Below are positions 35,019 to 44,466 of a stretch of DNA of 64,000 nucleotides, in pieces; the first letter of the stretch is position 1; each line of letters opens with the position of its first letter. The position numbers and the translations under genes were made by a program. Below the pieces are notes generated by a model. It saw nothing but the letters and a program-made list of their open reading frames with translations. It made no database searches and was not told where the DNA came from. Source of the stretch: Paenalicyclobacillus ferrooxydans. GTDB lineage: Bacteria > Bacillota > Bacilli > Alicyclobacillales > Alicyclobacillaceae. Location: contig NZ_LJCO01000045.1 in the NCBI RefSeq assembly GCF_001399675.1, forward strand, positions 1 through 64,000. Direction: 5' to 3'.

Positions 35019-35468
35019 ATGCCAAGCCGGCAACGACTGCGTTGGATACCGATGTTAATCCAAGCGTATCGTCAGGCAAGAGAGCGAACCGAGATTCACC
35101 ACGAACTGACTACAGTTAGTTCCCAAAGTGAGCTGCCTATCTCCAGAGCCACGTCCAGAAAGCCCGCGCGTAATTCTGTGCGGACAGCTCAATCTAGTCG
35201 TAAAACCGCAAAACCACAACCGCGAGTCCGGAACACAATCAGTCCCCATGGCAGCCAACGGTTGATTCGGGAACTGAGAACGGGAAACCGTAAATCATGG
35301 GAACGGCTTGAGTCTATCGAACAAAAGATTCAACACGTTGAATCAAAAATTGAAAGTCTGAAGGAAGACCTTGAGCAATCACAAATCAGGCAGGAAACCA
35401 CTCGGAGACAGCCGTCACAGATGTATGGCCAACCGACAATGCCGCCTGATCTTCCACCATGGATATAG
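35019..35468 (+). CDS. Basic coiled-coil protein of unknown function
   Basis: 149 residues from ATG 35019 (AAAGGG nine bases upstream; ATG 35010 touches that site). The N-terminal two thirds is Arg/Ser/Thr-rich and looks disordered. A coiled coil follows (about 92-124, RLESIEQKIQHVESKIESLK), ending in a Pro-rich tail (PTMPPDLPPW). No signal peptide. Not recognised. A role on DNA or in the spore coat would fit the basic charge but is not supported directly. Confidence 0.6.
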   Translation: MPSRQRLRWIPMLIQAYRQARERTEIHHELTTVSSQSELPISRATSRKPARNSVRTAQSSRKTAKPQPRVRNTISPHGSQRLIRELRTGNRKSWERLESIEQKIQHVESKIESLKEDLEQSQIRQETTRRQPSQMYGQPTMPPDLPPWI

Positions 35469-35625
35469 GATGGCAGTGCTGAATATCCGTATTTGGACTG
35501 ATTCATGCGAACAGCATGCGTTCCGCTTGTCGTGGACACCCGTTAATCTGACCGTCAGCAGACCAATGTAACGGATATTCTTTCTATGGTAAACTGGGAC
35601 GAAACGAAAGTATCTAAGGGGATTG

Positions 35626-36390
35626 TTGAAGCTGAAACTTGTATCGTGGAATGTAAATGGCTTGAGAGCGTGCGTTAATAAAGGATTTATGAACTATTTC
35701 AACCGTATCAATGCTGATATATTTTGCGTTCAGGAAATCAAGCTGAAAGAAGGTCAGATCGACCTAGATCTCGGAACGGAGTACAAGACGTACTGGAATT
35801 ACGCTCAAAAAGCTGGGTATTCCGGAACGGCCATTTTTACAAAGCGTGATCCGCTCTCGGTGCGATATGGGCTTGAAGAAGATTCAGAGCCAGAGGGACG
35901 TGTCATTACGCTTGAATTTGAGTCTTTTTATCTCGTGACTGTGTACACGCCGAATGCAAAGCGAGATCTCTCAAGACTTGCTTACAGGCTCGAATGGGAA
36001 GAAAGATTTCGGAGTTATGTTTTGGAACTCGACGCTCGAAAACCCGTCATTATGTGCGGCGATATGAATGTTGCTCATGAAGAAATCGACCTTAAGAATG
36101 CCAAAGGGAATCGGGGCAATTCTGGGTTTACAGAGGAAGAGCGCGGAAAAATGACCCTGTTGCTCAATTCAGGCTTCACCGACTCTTTCAGATATCTGTA
36201 CCCGGAACGAACGGATGCCTATTCTTGGTGGTCGAATATGCCGAAAGTACGGGAGCGAAACATTGGGTGGCGCATCGATTATTTTCTTGTGTCATCGCGG
36301 TTGCGACCCCTTCTTGTTGATGCCGATATTGACCGAGACGTGTTTGGCAGCGATCACTGCCCCGTCGTGCTGGAGATGTCAGAATTTTAA
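35626..36390 (+). CDS. exoA: Exodeoxyribonuclease III / AP endonuclease ExoA
   Basis: 254 residues, closely following Bacillus ExoA. Motifs: LVSWNVNGLRA, the catalytic Glu in CVQEIKL, the DMNVAHEEIDL loop, NIGWRIDYF and the final GSDHCPV. It cuts abasic DNA in base excision repair. TTG 35626 is chosen by spacing from AAGGGG; TTG 35623 is possible. Confidence 0.96.
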   Translation: MKLKLVSWNVNGLRACVNKGFMNYFNRINADIFCVQEIKLKEGQIDLDLGTEYKTYWNYAQKAGYSGTAIFTKRDPLSVRYGLEEDSEPEGRVITLEFESFYLVTVYTPNAKRDLSRLAYRLEWEERFRSYVLELDARKPVIMCGDMNVAHEEIDLKNAKGNRGNSGFTEEERGKMTLLLNSGFTDSFRYLYPERTDAYSWWSNMPKVRERNIGWRIDYFLVSSRLRPLLVDADIDRDVFGSDHCPVVLEMSEF

Positions 36391-36623
36391 TCCTGCTCAT
36401 GGTCACTGACTGATAGGCACCCGCTCACCCGGGGCGCGGATCGAGATGACTGGTGCGACTGAGAGTGCTCGGCTCACCAAGATGGCTCGTCCGACAAACC
36501 AAGGACCGCTCAACGGCCGAACACCCCGCCCCACGCCGTTCGCCCGCTCACCTGCCAGCATGTAAAGGCCTGTGTATCACAGCGTTATTCCCCGCTGTTT
36601 TTGTCATCCACGGATATCGATTC

Positions 36624-37346
36624 TCATCCGTTTCTCTGACCTTCAACGACAGCAACGACCCCTCCCATGAGATTGTGAAACCTTGTATTCACAAGTCCAT
36701 TTTTCGCAAAGCGTTTGGTTAACTGCTGTTGAGAGTCGAATGCTATCGAGGAGTCATGCAAATACTGATACGCACTCTTCCGCTTTGCGGTCAGTTTCCC
36801 CATGGCAGGCACCAACCAATTGAAGTACAACCAGTAGGCCTGTTTAAAGACAGGAACTGACGGCTTGGCCATGTCTAACGACACGACCCATCCCCCAGGG
36901 CGAACCACGCGTCGCATCTCTCGAAGAACTTGATCAATATCCGGGACATTCCGCAATCCCCAACCTACAATTGCGGCATCGAACGAGTTATCCTCAAACG
37001 GAAGCTCCATCGCATTCCCTTGAATGAGGGTCACCCAGTCCTTGCACTCCGAATTCTTGACCTTCTGCTCCCCGACGGCCAGCATTTGCTCAGAAAAGTC
37101 GAGTCCCGTGACATGTCCCTCGGGGCCAACCGTTCGGGCCGTTTCCAACGTTAATTCAGCCGTCCCACAGCACACATCCAATACATTCATTCCAGCACCA
37201 ATACGAGCCCGATGGATCGCATATTTTCGCCATGACCGATCTCGGCCCATACTCATGAGTGTATTCATCAAATCGTACTTGCGCGCAATGCCATTAAACA
37301 TCTCGCGTACGTAACGCTCTTTTTGATTCTTCGAAGGCAACTCCAT
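36624..37346 (-). CDS. menG: Demethylmenaquinone methyltransferase MenG/UbiE
   Basis: 240 residues from ATG 37346 (GGAGGGAG eight bases upstream). Class I SAM methyltransferase: YVREMFNGIARKYDLMN at the start, SAM motif VLDVCCGTAELTLE, and GWGLRNVPDIDQVLREMRRVVRPGG. It makes the last step of menaquinone synthesis, supporting a menaquinone-based respiratory chain. The gene stands alone here. Confidence 0.93.
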   Translation of the reverse strand: MELPSKNQKERYVREMFNGIARKYDLMNTLMSMGRDRSWRKYAIHRARIGAGMNVLDVCCGTAELTLETARTVGPEGHVTGLDFSEQMLAVGEQKVKNSECKDWVTLIQGNAMELPFEDNSFDAAIVGWGLRNVPDIDQVLREMRRVVRPGGWVVSLDMAKPSVPVFKQAYWLYFNWLVPAMGKLTAKRKSAYQYLHDSSIAFDSQQQLTKRFAKNGLVNTRFHNLMGGVVAVVEGQRNG

Positions 37347-37527
37347 TGATAAATCTCCCTCCGACAACATTGCAACAAAACATTGCAACTCCGCTAACAT
37401 TGTAGCTTGGATTCTGCAATTAGACCAATCTCAAGTATCGCTTCAAGTGCTGAAAATAACCAGCGGTTTTCCTGACCAGTAACTGCCAAAGCGTCGTCAG
37501 TTGTGTCAAATTTGTATCAGTCGCTGT

Positions 37528-38391
37528 CTAAACCACACGAGTCGAGTTTAACCTGACCTTTCGCAATGCCAGCCACATTGAAACACCGCCGACTCCAGCA
37601 ACCACAAGCACAACAAGAATAAGTCCAAGATTGATGGAATCCAGGTTGTGTACTTTGATTCCCGTATTGATGCTCCAGTCAGAGACAGCGGGAAGCGCAA
37701 GTCCCACAATACCCGCTAACATAAATAATAACCCGCCGTACAACAGTGTATTGCCAGACACGAATCGTCCAATAAATGCCTTACTCGATGCGCCAAGTTT
37801 TTGGCGTTGCATCCACCAGCCGAATAATGAGCCAACCATCACCTGCATCACAACCGTTCCGAGTCCAAACAGCAATCCAGGTAAAAAACCAACCCACGCG
37901 GACGGCATCGACGGCGAGATCACAGTATAAATGATGGTGGCGAATGCCCCTGTGCCCCACCCAGCAATAATACCGTGCAGGAAAGCAAGTTTTAACGGTA
38001 CAGGCTTTGTATCATCTACATTTGGTAGTAACCTTTCCAACCACGGTATCAAGTGGATGGCACGTCCTCGATACAAAATGTAGTAACCCGATAGTGCCAT
38101 GACAAGTCCGACAATGATATAGACGATGTTTTCCGCACCGGTGTGCATGAGGAATCCCGCCAACGCCAGAAAGGCAAGCTCCGATGCGATGGCTCGCTGC
38201 AAAGTAAAACCAGTGGAAAAGATGAACCCAGCAAGCATTCCACCCTTCGTACTGTAACTGCCAATGGAATAGCTGAATGTGATGGGCCACGTGTGCTCGT
38301 CGGGCGTAATTCCGTGAACCATTCCGAGCAAAAGTGCAGTAGCCAAACCGACCGTCAACGACAGATGGTCTGGGTTCCATAGATTTAGCAT
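37528..38391 (-). CDS. NicO-like nickel/cobalt transport membrane protein
   Basis: 287 residues from ATG 38391 (AAGGAG six bases upstream). About seven membrane helices. The first carries GMVHGITPDEHTWPITFSY, a histidine/acidic metal-path motif like that of NicO/RcnA and UreH-type transporters. A second histidine is in AFLHGIIAGWGTGAF. It probably moves a transition metal, direction unknown. A 22-bp palindrome sits 20 bases upstream of the start codon, suggesting metal-dependent repression. Confidence 0.7.
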   Translation of the reverse strand: MLNLWNPDHLSLTVGLATALLLGMVHGITPDEHTWPITFSYSIGSYSTKGGMLAGFIFSTGFTLQRAIASELAFLALAGFLMHTGAENIVYIIVGLVMALSGYYILYRGRAIHLIPWLERLLPNVDDTKPVPLKLAFLHGIIAGWGTGAFATIIYTVISPSMPSAWVGFLPGLLFGLGTVVMQVMVGSLFGWWMQRQKLGASSKAFIGRFVSGNTLLYGGLLFMLAGIVGLALPAVSDWSINTGIKVHNLDSINLGLILVVLVVAGVGGVSMWLALRKVRLNSTRVV

Positions 38392-38410
38392 CGTGGTCTC
38401 CTTCTTTGAA

Positions 38411-38432
38411 ACTTGTACAGTCATGTACAAGT
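38411..38432. promoter_or_regulatory. Palindromic operator-like site upstream of the NicO-like gene
   Basis: Perfect inverted repeat ACTTGTACA-N4-TGTACAAGT. It begins 20 bases upstream of the start codon, just upstream of the Shine-Dalgarno. No regulator gene is adjacent. The protein that binds it is unknown. Confidence 0.7.
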
Positions 38433-38852
38433 CCATCGTAGTATCAAAACTTTGGACAATGACGTGCCATTGGTTTAACCGCCAGGACGAAGTTGAGGTC
38501 ATTGGCCAAGCTGTTGTAGAAAATCATTTTCTATAAGGAATTATAGGAACGGTCAAGGTGAATTGTCAACACATAAACCATGGATAGATAATCCTGATAT
38601 TCAGTATGTCCAACATCTGCTATGGACGAAATCCACGGAAAAAAGAAAACCACAACAATTGTGAATTTCTCACCATAGAGACTGTTCAATCACAGCGGCT
38701 GCCCCTCGTAAAACCTTTCAGACGAAAACCTCTCCGACTAGAAGACCTTCCGGACTAAAAGGCCTTTCGGACTTCCGGGGTTGGTACGATGCTCCCGTGG
38801 ACACCATAACCCCGCGGGGCATCCCGATGTACACATAAGGAGGAGTTCGGCC
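38433..38852. other. Intergenic region with degenerate repeats and a hairpin ahead of dsrE-like gene
   Basis: From about 38707 to 38775, roughly 17-bp units repeat imperfectly (AAAACCTTTCAGACG, AAAACCTCTCCGACT, AAAAGGCCTTTCGGACT). At 38776-38826 two mutually exclusive pairings are possible: CGGGGTT with AACCCCG, and GATGCTCCCG with CGGGGCATC. The second lies 29 bases before the DsrE start. No gene is seen in this stretch. Confidence 0.5.
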
Positions 38853-39212
38853 ATGGAACAAAGGTTTGTTATTTTCGTCCACGCCAAAGAGGATGAAGGT
38901 GCCAAGGCTGCCCACAGTCTGTTATATGCGAAGGAACTTCATGAAGCTGGAATTGAGGTGAAGTTGGTTTTCGACGGGGCTGGCGTGAAGTCCCTGGCCA
39001 ACTTTGCCACCAATACAGAGCGTCCAACACACAAGGTGTACCTGGAACTGAAGGACCAGGGAGTTATCGCCGGAGCCTGCGAATTTTGCTCCACCGCCAT
39101 GGGTGTTGAGGAGGCCGTATTGGCTACCGGTATCCCTCGCCTGAACGAGATCAGCGGTCATCCCAGCATTGCAGCTTATGTGAAGGATGGATACACTCCG
39201 ATTGTCATGTAG
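38853..39212 (+). CDS. DsrE family protein
   Basis: 119 residues from ATG 38853 (AAGGAGGAG upstream). DsrE/TusD-like fold: FVIFVHAKEDEGAKAAHSLLYAKELHEAG then LVFDGAGV. Cysteines occur in ACEFCSTAMG (about 76-85), where family members carry sulfane sulfur. The C-terminal GHPSIAAYVKDGYTPIVM is usual. Possible sulfur-carrier protein. No sulfur-oxidation cluster is adjacent, but sat and the sulfocyanin-like protein are in the same window. Confidence 0.85.
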   Translation: MEQRFVIFVHAKEDEGAKAAHSLLYAKELHEAGIEVKLVFDGAGVKSLANFATNTERPTHKVYLELKDQGVIAGACEFCSTAMGVEEAVLATGIPRLNEISGHPSIAAYVKDGYTPIVM

Positions 39213-39302
39213 CACGAGAATAGTGGTCCAATTTCAGATGCGGGCCTGATTCAAACGGGCCCGCCCGTTAAAGACTGTTCGTAGACTCCTCAAAGCGCCA
39301 CT

Positions 39303-39434
39303 CTCCAACCAAACCTCCAACCAAACCTCCAACCAAACCTCCAACCAAACCTCCAACCAAACCTCCAACCAAACCTCCAACCAAACCTCCAACCAAACCT
39401 CCAACCAAACCTCCAACCAAACCTCCAACCAAAC
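39303..39434. repeat. 12-bp tandem repeat, 11 identical copies
   Basis: CTCCAACCAAAC repeated exactly 11 times without a substitution. It is intergenic, between the DsrE and ABC genes. All-frame openness here is a by-product of the repeat (12 is a multiple of three). Confidence 0.98.
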
Positions 39435-39558
39435 CTCTCGACAAACCCCCGGCTCTGGCCCCGCCTCTAGTCCTCTCCACTCATTGTGTTTTCCGTTCGC
39501 CTCTAATAAGATCTCTACATACGAAGACGTGGAGGATACGCTGGTGGAGGATACGCTG

Positions 39559-40482
39559 ATGGAATCATCGGTAGCAGTACAACTGCGGAATTTGACCAAG
39601 ACAATTCGAAAGAAGGACATTGTGAGCGATCTGACATTTGACATCATGCGCGGCGAAGTGTTTGGATTGCTTGGTCCAAATGGGGCTGGGAAAACCACGA
39701 CCATTCGCATGATGGTCGGCCTGATTTCGATGAGTCGGGGACAGGTATTGATTGACGGCATCGACGTCACCAAAAACTTTTCCGAAGCAATGGCCAAAGT
39801 CGGCTCCATCGTTGAAAACCCGGAGATGTACAAATATTTGACGGGCTATCAGAACCTGCTTCACTTTGCCCGGATGTCGAGCGGTGTGACCAAGGAACGC
39901 ATTAACGAAGTCATTGCTCAAGTCGGACTGACAAACCGGATTCACGAGAAAGTCAAAACCTACTCTCTAGGTATGCGGCAGCGTTTAGGCCTGGCTCAGG
40001 CCTTATTACGGAATCCGTCTGTCATTATCTTGGACGAGCCGACAAATGGACTTGATCCAGCAGGCATTCGTGAATTGCGCGACTACCTGAGAAATCTTGC
40101 GCAGACACAAGGGATTACTGTGATTGTCTCGAGTCATTTGCTCTCGGAAATGGAATTGATGTGCGATCGCGTTGCAATCATCCAATCCGGCAAGCTAATT
40201 GATGTTCGTTCTCTTCGTGCATCCGAGTCCACATTACACGCTGTCCTAACGGCATTTGAAGTGGATGACACTGCACGGGCTGTCGAGGTCATAAAAGCAA
40301 AGCACCAGATCGAGGCAGTAGTCCAAGACGATACGGTTCAAGTTCCGCTAGAACGCTCTGCGATCCCTGCCATCGTGCACAGTTTGAGTGCTGCACAGGT
40401 TCGTATCTACGCCATCCGATCGGTAACAAAGACACTGGAAGACACATTCCTCGAAGTGACGGGCGGTGCATCCCATGTTTAA
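39559..40482 (+). CDS. ABC transporter ATP-binding protein (BcrA/DrrA-like)
   Basis: 307 residues from ATG 39559. Walker A GPNGAGKTTT, signature YSLGMRQRLGLAQALL, Walker B VIILDEPTNGLDP and switch VSSHLLSEME. The signature begins SLGMR, as in bacitracin-type exporters. Its ribosome site GTGGAGGAT is part of a 15-bp direct duplication, so a second copy lies 15 bases further upstream and a GTG start at 39544 is possible. The permease gene overlaps its end by eight bases. Confidence 0.9.
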   Translation: MESSVAVQLRNLTKTIRKKDIVSDLTFDIMRGEVFGLLGPNGAGKTTTIRMMVGLISMSRGQVLIDGIDVTKNFSEAMAKVGSIVENPEMYKYLTGYQNLLHFARMSSGVTKERINEVIAQVGLTNRIHEKVKTYSLGMRQRLGLAQALLRNPSVIILDEPTNGLDPAGIRELRDYLRNLAQTQGITVIVSSHLLSEMELMCDRVAIIQSGKLIDVRSLRASESTLHAVLTAFEVDDTARAVEVIKAKHQIEAVVQDDTVQVPLERSAIPAIVHSLSAAQVRIYAIRSVTKTLEDTFLEVTGGASHV

Positions 40483-41419
40483 CTTGATCGCAAACGAGAA
40501 CCAGAAAATTTACCGTCGGATGCGGACATGGATTATGGTCGGGATTCTCCTTCTCGCGATTGTCTTGGTTGCCGTCGTTATTGCAACGCATCAACACGCC
40601 CCGAGTGCGAACTGGAAGCAGACGCTCATTGCACAGGATGCCGCAATGCAAAAACAAATTGCACAGGGCAAGCACATACCAAAGGCTGCGATTCAGAACT
40701 TGAAAGATAACATTGCCTTGAACCAGTACTATATTGCACACAACATTGCGCCAAGCCAGGTGACTGGATGGAGCTTTGCAAATACGGCCGTCAATCTCTC
40801 GACCATCCTGACCGCGTTTATTCTTGTTGTTGCCGGCGATATTGTAGCAAGTGAGTTTAGCACGGGTACGATTAAGATGCTGCTGACCCAAACGGCGACG
40901 CGAACCAAGGTTCTGACGTCCAAATTTCTGGCCATGCTCATCTACGGCGTCTTCCTCACGGCCGTCATGCTTGTCTTCTCCCTCGTCGTTGGCTGGATTT
41001 TCTTCGGTTTTCACGGTGTTGGGGCTGCACACGTGTATGCCAACGCCCACAGGCAGATCGCACAAATGAGTACAGGCTGGTATCTGCTGATGAGATACGG
41101 TTTCTTGATGATTCAGATCGTGATGATGGAAACGATCGCCTTCATGGTTTCAGCCATATTTCGCAGCAGCGCGCTCGCGATCACCATCTCGCTGCTGGCC
41201 TTCCTGGTTGGCAACACACTCGTTACAGTTCTCTCGAGTTACAACTGGGACAAATACATTCTGTTTGCCAATACAGACTTGTCTCAGTTTGTTGAAAATG
41301 GCCCGCTGGTTCACGGTTTAACCCTGAGTTTTTCAATTTGGATACTCGTAGCCTATTTCGTGGTGATGACAGTTTTATCGTGGGTCGTCTTCTCTCGCAG
41401 GGATGTTGCGTACACCTAA
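40475..41419 (+). CDS. ABC-2 type transporter permease
   Basis: 314 residues from ATG 40475, overlapping the ATPase stop. One N-terminal helix (about 20-40), an external loop with Gln/His-rich sequence, then five helices. The ABC-2 motif SEFSTGTIKMLLTQTATRTKVLTSKF is present. It pairs with the upstream ATPase as an exporter of the bacitracin/lantibiotic or similar class. The gene ends nine bases before the convergent polymerase gene. Confidence 0.87.
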   Translation: MFNLIANENQKIYRRMRTWIMVGILLLAIVLVAVVIATHQHAPSANWKQTLIAQDAAMQKQIAQGKHIPKAAIQNLKDNIALNQYYIAHNIAPSQVTGWSFANTAVNLSTILTAFILVVAGDIVASEFSTGTIKMLLTQTATRTKVLTSKFLAMLIYGVFLTAVMLVFSLVVGWIFFGFHGVGAAHVYANAHRQIAQMSTGWYLLMRYGFLMIQIVMMETIAFMVSAIFRSSALAITISLLAFLVGNTLVTVLSSYNWDKYILFANTDLSQFVENGPLVHGLTLSFSIWILVAYFVVMTVLSWVVFSRRDVAYT

Positions 41420-41428
41420 AGGCACGTC

Positions 41429-43183
41429 TCACTTCTCGGCCCAGTTGTCTGCAACCATAGTTTCAGCTACCACAGGAACGAGTTGCAAGTACTTTGCACC
41501 CGCCCCCTCCATCGTTTCCTTGAGAATGGTAGCTGTAACATCTGCATCTGATGCAGGAGTCTCTAAGATGATTTCGTCGTGGATCATCCCGATGATCTTC
41601 GCATCACTGTCGCGAAGAGCAATCACCAGGTCAGCCATGGCTTGTTTCACAATGTCTGCCGCTGTCCCTTGCACAGGCCAATTGTACAGCCCCGTTACGC
41701 TGGCATTGTCCCGCCATCGATATTTTCTGCCGCCAAGTGTTCGAGAGACTCGTTCTTTAGACAATTTCACTGACTTGTGCCAATTTGCGACGCCCGCATA
41801 TGCAGCGAAGAATCGCTTCCGAAACAGTTCGGCTTCTTCTAACGTCATGGTGACACCGTATGTCGACTGAGCATACGCCTGCAGGCCTCTGGCACCCATC
41901 GCATAGACCAAACCGAAGTTCACGGCTTTGGCAGCTTAGCGCTCCAGCTTGGAAACCTCGTCGATGGGCTTACTGGCCACGAGGGATGCTGTCAACCGAT
42001 GCAAGTCTTGGCCAGTCGCGTAAGCTTGAATCATCGTTGTGTCTCGTGAAATTTCCGCGACGACCCGAAGCTCTATTTGAGAGTAATCGGCAATCACAAG
42101 CTTGTTTCCAGGTCCAGCAACAAAGCAGCTTCTGAAATCCTTGCTTCGCGGAATCTGTTGCAGGTTCGGATGTCCGCACGAAAATCGCCCCGTAGACGCA
42201 CCCATCTGATGATATCTCGGGTGAAGCCGCCCGGTGACCGGGTGTACGGCTTGCGGAATACTGTAAATAAACGCCTGTAGTGCCTTGGTTGCCCTGCGAT
42301 ACTCCAATAACTGTTGAACAACAGGGTACTTATCGGCAAGCGGTGCCAGTTGGTTGCGTGCGGTGTTTCTGAGCGGAACGCCTTGTTCCTTCAATGCCTT
42401 CAGTACCTGCTGTTGGCTGTCAAGATTCAGCGAAGTATCGGTGTCTTCGCCGAACAGGTTCAGTTGAACAGATGCCCGGCGTAAGTTTTTATACAGTTCG
42501 GCGGCAGCGACTTCCCGCTGTCGCTCGAGCTGCCCCCCAAGTCGTTGCCAGCGGTCCAAATCCAGGTGAATTCCGGTCAATTCCATCTGTACAACGGCGG
42601 GCATGCAAGCCAACTCAAGCTTGGTGATCTCCATTAAACCCTCAGACTGTAAATCCCTTATCATTGCTTCTCGCAAGGGAATCAGGACAGCAGCATCGCG
42701 TGCCGCATATTCATACTGTGCAAGAGATAAATCACCCTGCCAGTCACTTGCCTGTTGTTCCTTTGACAAGTCTACATCGAGGTAATGCTGCACCAGACTG
42801 TCGAGACCGAACCTCGTTAATCTGCTCTTTTGCCGCAATAGGTTTCCAGCAATAAAGGTATCAAAGATCCGCCCCGATACAGGCAACCCCGATTGGTGAA
42901 GAAACTTCATGTCAAATTTCGCATTTTGGAACACCTTGATGGCTGTGCCTGACATGATATCCCGCAAGAAGGCCCGAGTTGGACAGTCAATTGTCTGCAT
43001 GTCAAAGAGGATGACCGGATTGCCCTTGGTCGCCACTTGAACCAGCCGAACCTTGTCCTGCAAAGGATCAAGGCCCGTGGTTTCGGTATCCACACCAAAC
43101 ACCTTGCTCGACTCAAGTTGAGGTATGTGCTCCTGAAGTTGTGAAAAGCCGTGAATGATATGAAACCTAAGCTCTGTATTCAC
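41429..43183 (-). pseudogene. Family A DNA polymerase with 3'-5' exonuclease, interrupted by an in-frame TAA
   Basis: Read through one stop, the frame encodes about 584 residues: a DEDDy 3'-5' exonuclease (FGVDTETTGLDP, NAKFDMKFLH, YAARDAAVL) and a family A polymerase (motif A VIADYSQIELRV, motif C MIHDEIILE). There is no 5' nuclease domain. A TAA at 41938-41936 falls in the O-helix, giving KLER-stop-AAKAVNFGLVYAMG where relatives usually have Arg-Gln-Ala; CAA to TAA would explain it. Both parts are in the same frame and well preserved, so decay is recent, or it is a sequencing error or read-through. GTG 43183 has GAGGGA upstream. Confidence 0.8.
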
Positions 43184-43245
43184 CGAATTTCCCTCTGCCA
43201 AATGTCATCGATACACGTCAGTCCAGTGCTTGAAGTGCTGCTGTT

Positions 43246-44466
43246 CTATGCCAATTCAGGGACACTGCGTCGAGGATTCCTGAGGATAAGCGTCACGAGC
43301 AAACTTGAAATCACAGCTAATATCCCAACCGTCCACATTGCATTAGAAGTGCCTAGATGATCAGCTAGGATTCCAGAAACAAGGGCACCCGCGGCGTATC
43401 CAAAATCCCTCCAAAAACGGTAGACACCAAGCGTCGATGCTCTCGATTCTGCCTCTGAGAGGTCTGAAACCGCTGCAATGAGGACCGGATAGACAAGAGC
43501 TGTACCAAGTCCTAAGCCAATCGCACCAAGAAGCCAGTCGGTGAAGTCGTGTGTCATCGTGATCGCGATAATCGATAAGCCTTGAATCAGCATCCCAAGG
43601 ACAATCAACCACTTTCGACCCATTCGATCACTGAGCGGTCCACTCAGTAATTGAAGGACTCCCCACGTCCCTGGGTATACTGCCACTATCACGGCAATTG
43701 ATGTCAAAGCAAGACCTCTGTCAGCGAAGAACAAAGGAAACAGTCCCCAAGCCATCCCGTCCTTGAAGTTCGTCATAAAACCAGCCTGACTGACACTGAA
43801 TAGTTGCTTGTTCTTCCACGATGTTATCATGAAGCTCTGGCCGAATGGCGTATTCGTAGTGGTCCCATTGCCTTTGAGGCCAACTTCGGTATTCTTCACC
43901 AGGAATACGGACAGAAGCAGGCCGACGGCAGCAAAGACCACCCCAAGGTAGAACGGCTGCGGGCGAACGCCGTAATTGGCAGCGATATACCCTGAAATCA
44001 AAGCTGTCATGGAGATGGCAAAGTATCCGGCAAATTCATTCAGACCCACAACCAACCCTCGGTATTTGGAACCGGCCAAGTCAATTTTCATGTTTACGGT
44101 CATCGACCAACAGAACCCCTGGTTGATCCCGAGCAAAACATTGGCAAAGATAATCCAGTACCAGTTTGGGGCAAACATGACGATGAACGGAATCGGAATT
44201 CCAATGACCCATCCGAGGATCAGCAACTGTCGTCTGCCTATCGAATCGGCAAGCTGCCCTGCAAACAGGTTTGAGACGGCCTTGACGACTCCAAAACTGA
44301 TAATGAAAGATGCCGCTGCACTTTTACCCAAGAGCCCAAAGTCCACCTTAGCAACGAGTGGCAAGACGGTCCGTTCGAGCCCAACCATTCCGCCAACAAA
44401 AAGATTCAGAATCACGAGGAGTGTGATTTGGGCCCGGTTGATTCGAAGGAGACTCTGCCCTCCCAT
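43246..44466 (-). CDS. MFS transporter co-transcribed with arsR-type gene
   Basis: 406 residues, 12 helices, with MFS motif A pieces LADSIGRRQLLILG and LSDRMGRKWLIVLG. ATG 44466 overlaps the TAA of the regulator gene (TAATG), and AAGGAGAG precedes it, so the two are coupled. The substrate is probably a toxic compound sensed by the ArsR-type protein. Confidence 0.88.
   Translation of the reverse strand: MGGQSLLRINRAQITLLVILNLFVGGMVGLERTVLPLVAKVDFGLLGKSAAASFIISFGVVKAVSNLFAGQLADSIGRRQLLILGWVIGIPIPFIVMFAPNWYWIIFANVLLGINQGFCWSMTVNMKIDLAGSKYRGLVVGLNEFAGYFAISMTALISGYIAANYGVRPQPFYLGVVFAAVGLLLSVFLVKNTEVGLKGNGTTTNTPFGQSFMITSWKNKQLFSVSQAGFMTNFKDGMAWGLFPLFFADRGLALTSIAVIVAVYPGTWGVLQLLSGPLSDRMGRKWLIVLGMLIQGLSIIAITMTHDFTDWLLGAIGLGLGTALVYPVLIAAVSDLSEAESRASTLGVYRFWRDFGYAAGALVSGILADHLGTSNAMWTVGILAVISSLLVTLILRNPRRSVPELA

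Noticed and set aside
39234-39833. Open frames with WLEV or GGLV repeats
   Set aside because: They exist only because the 12-bp repeat is a multiple of three and stop-free, and one overlaps the ABC gene antisense.
41429-43183. Two separate genes for polymerase and exonuclease
   Set aside because: The two open frames are in the same phase, separated by a single TAA inside a conserved helix, and the second has no ribosome site.
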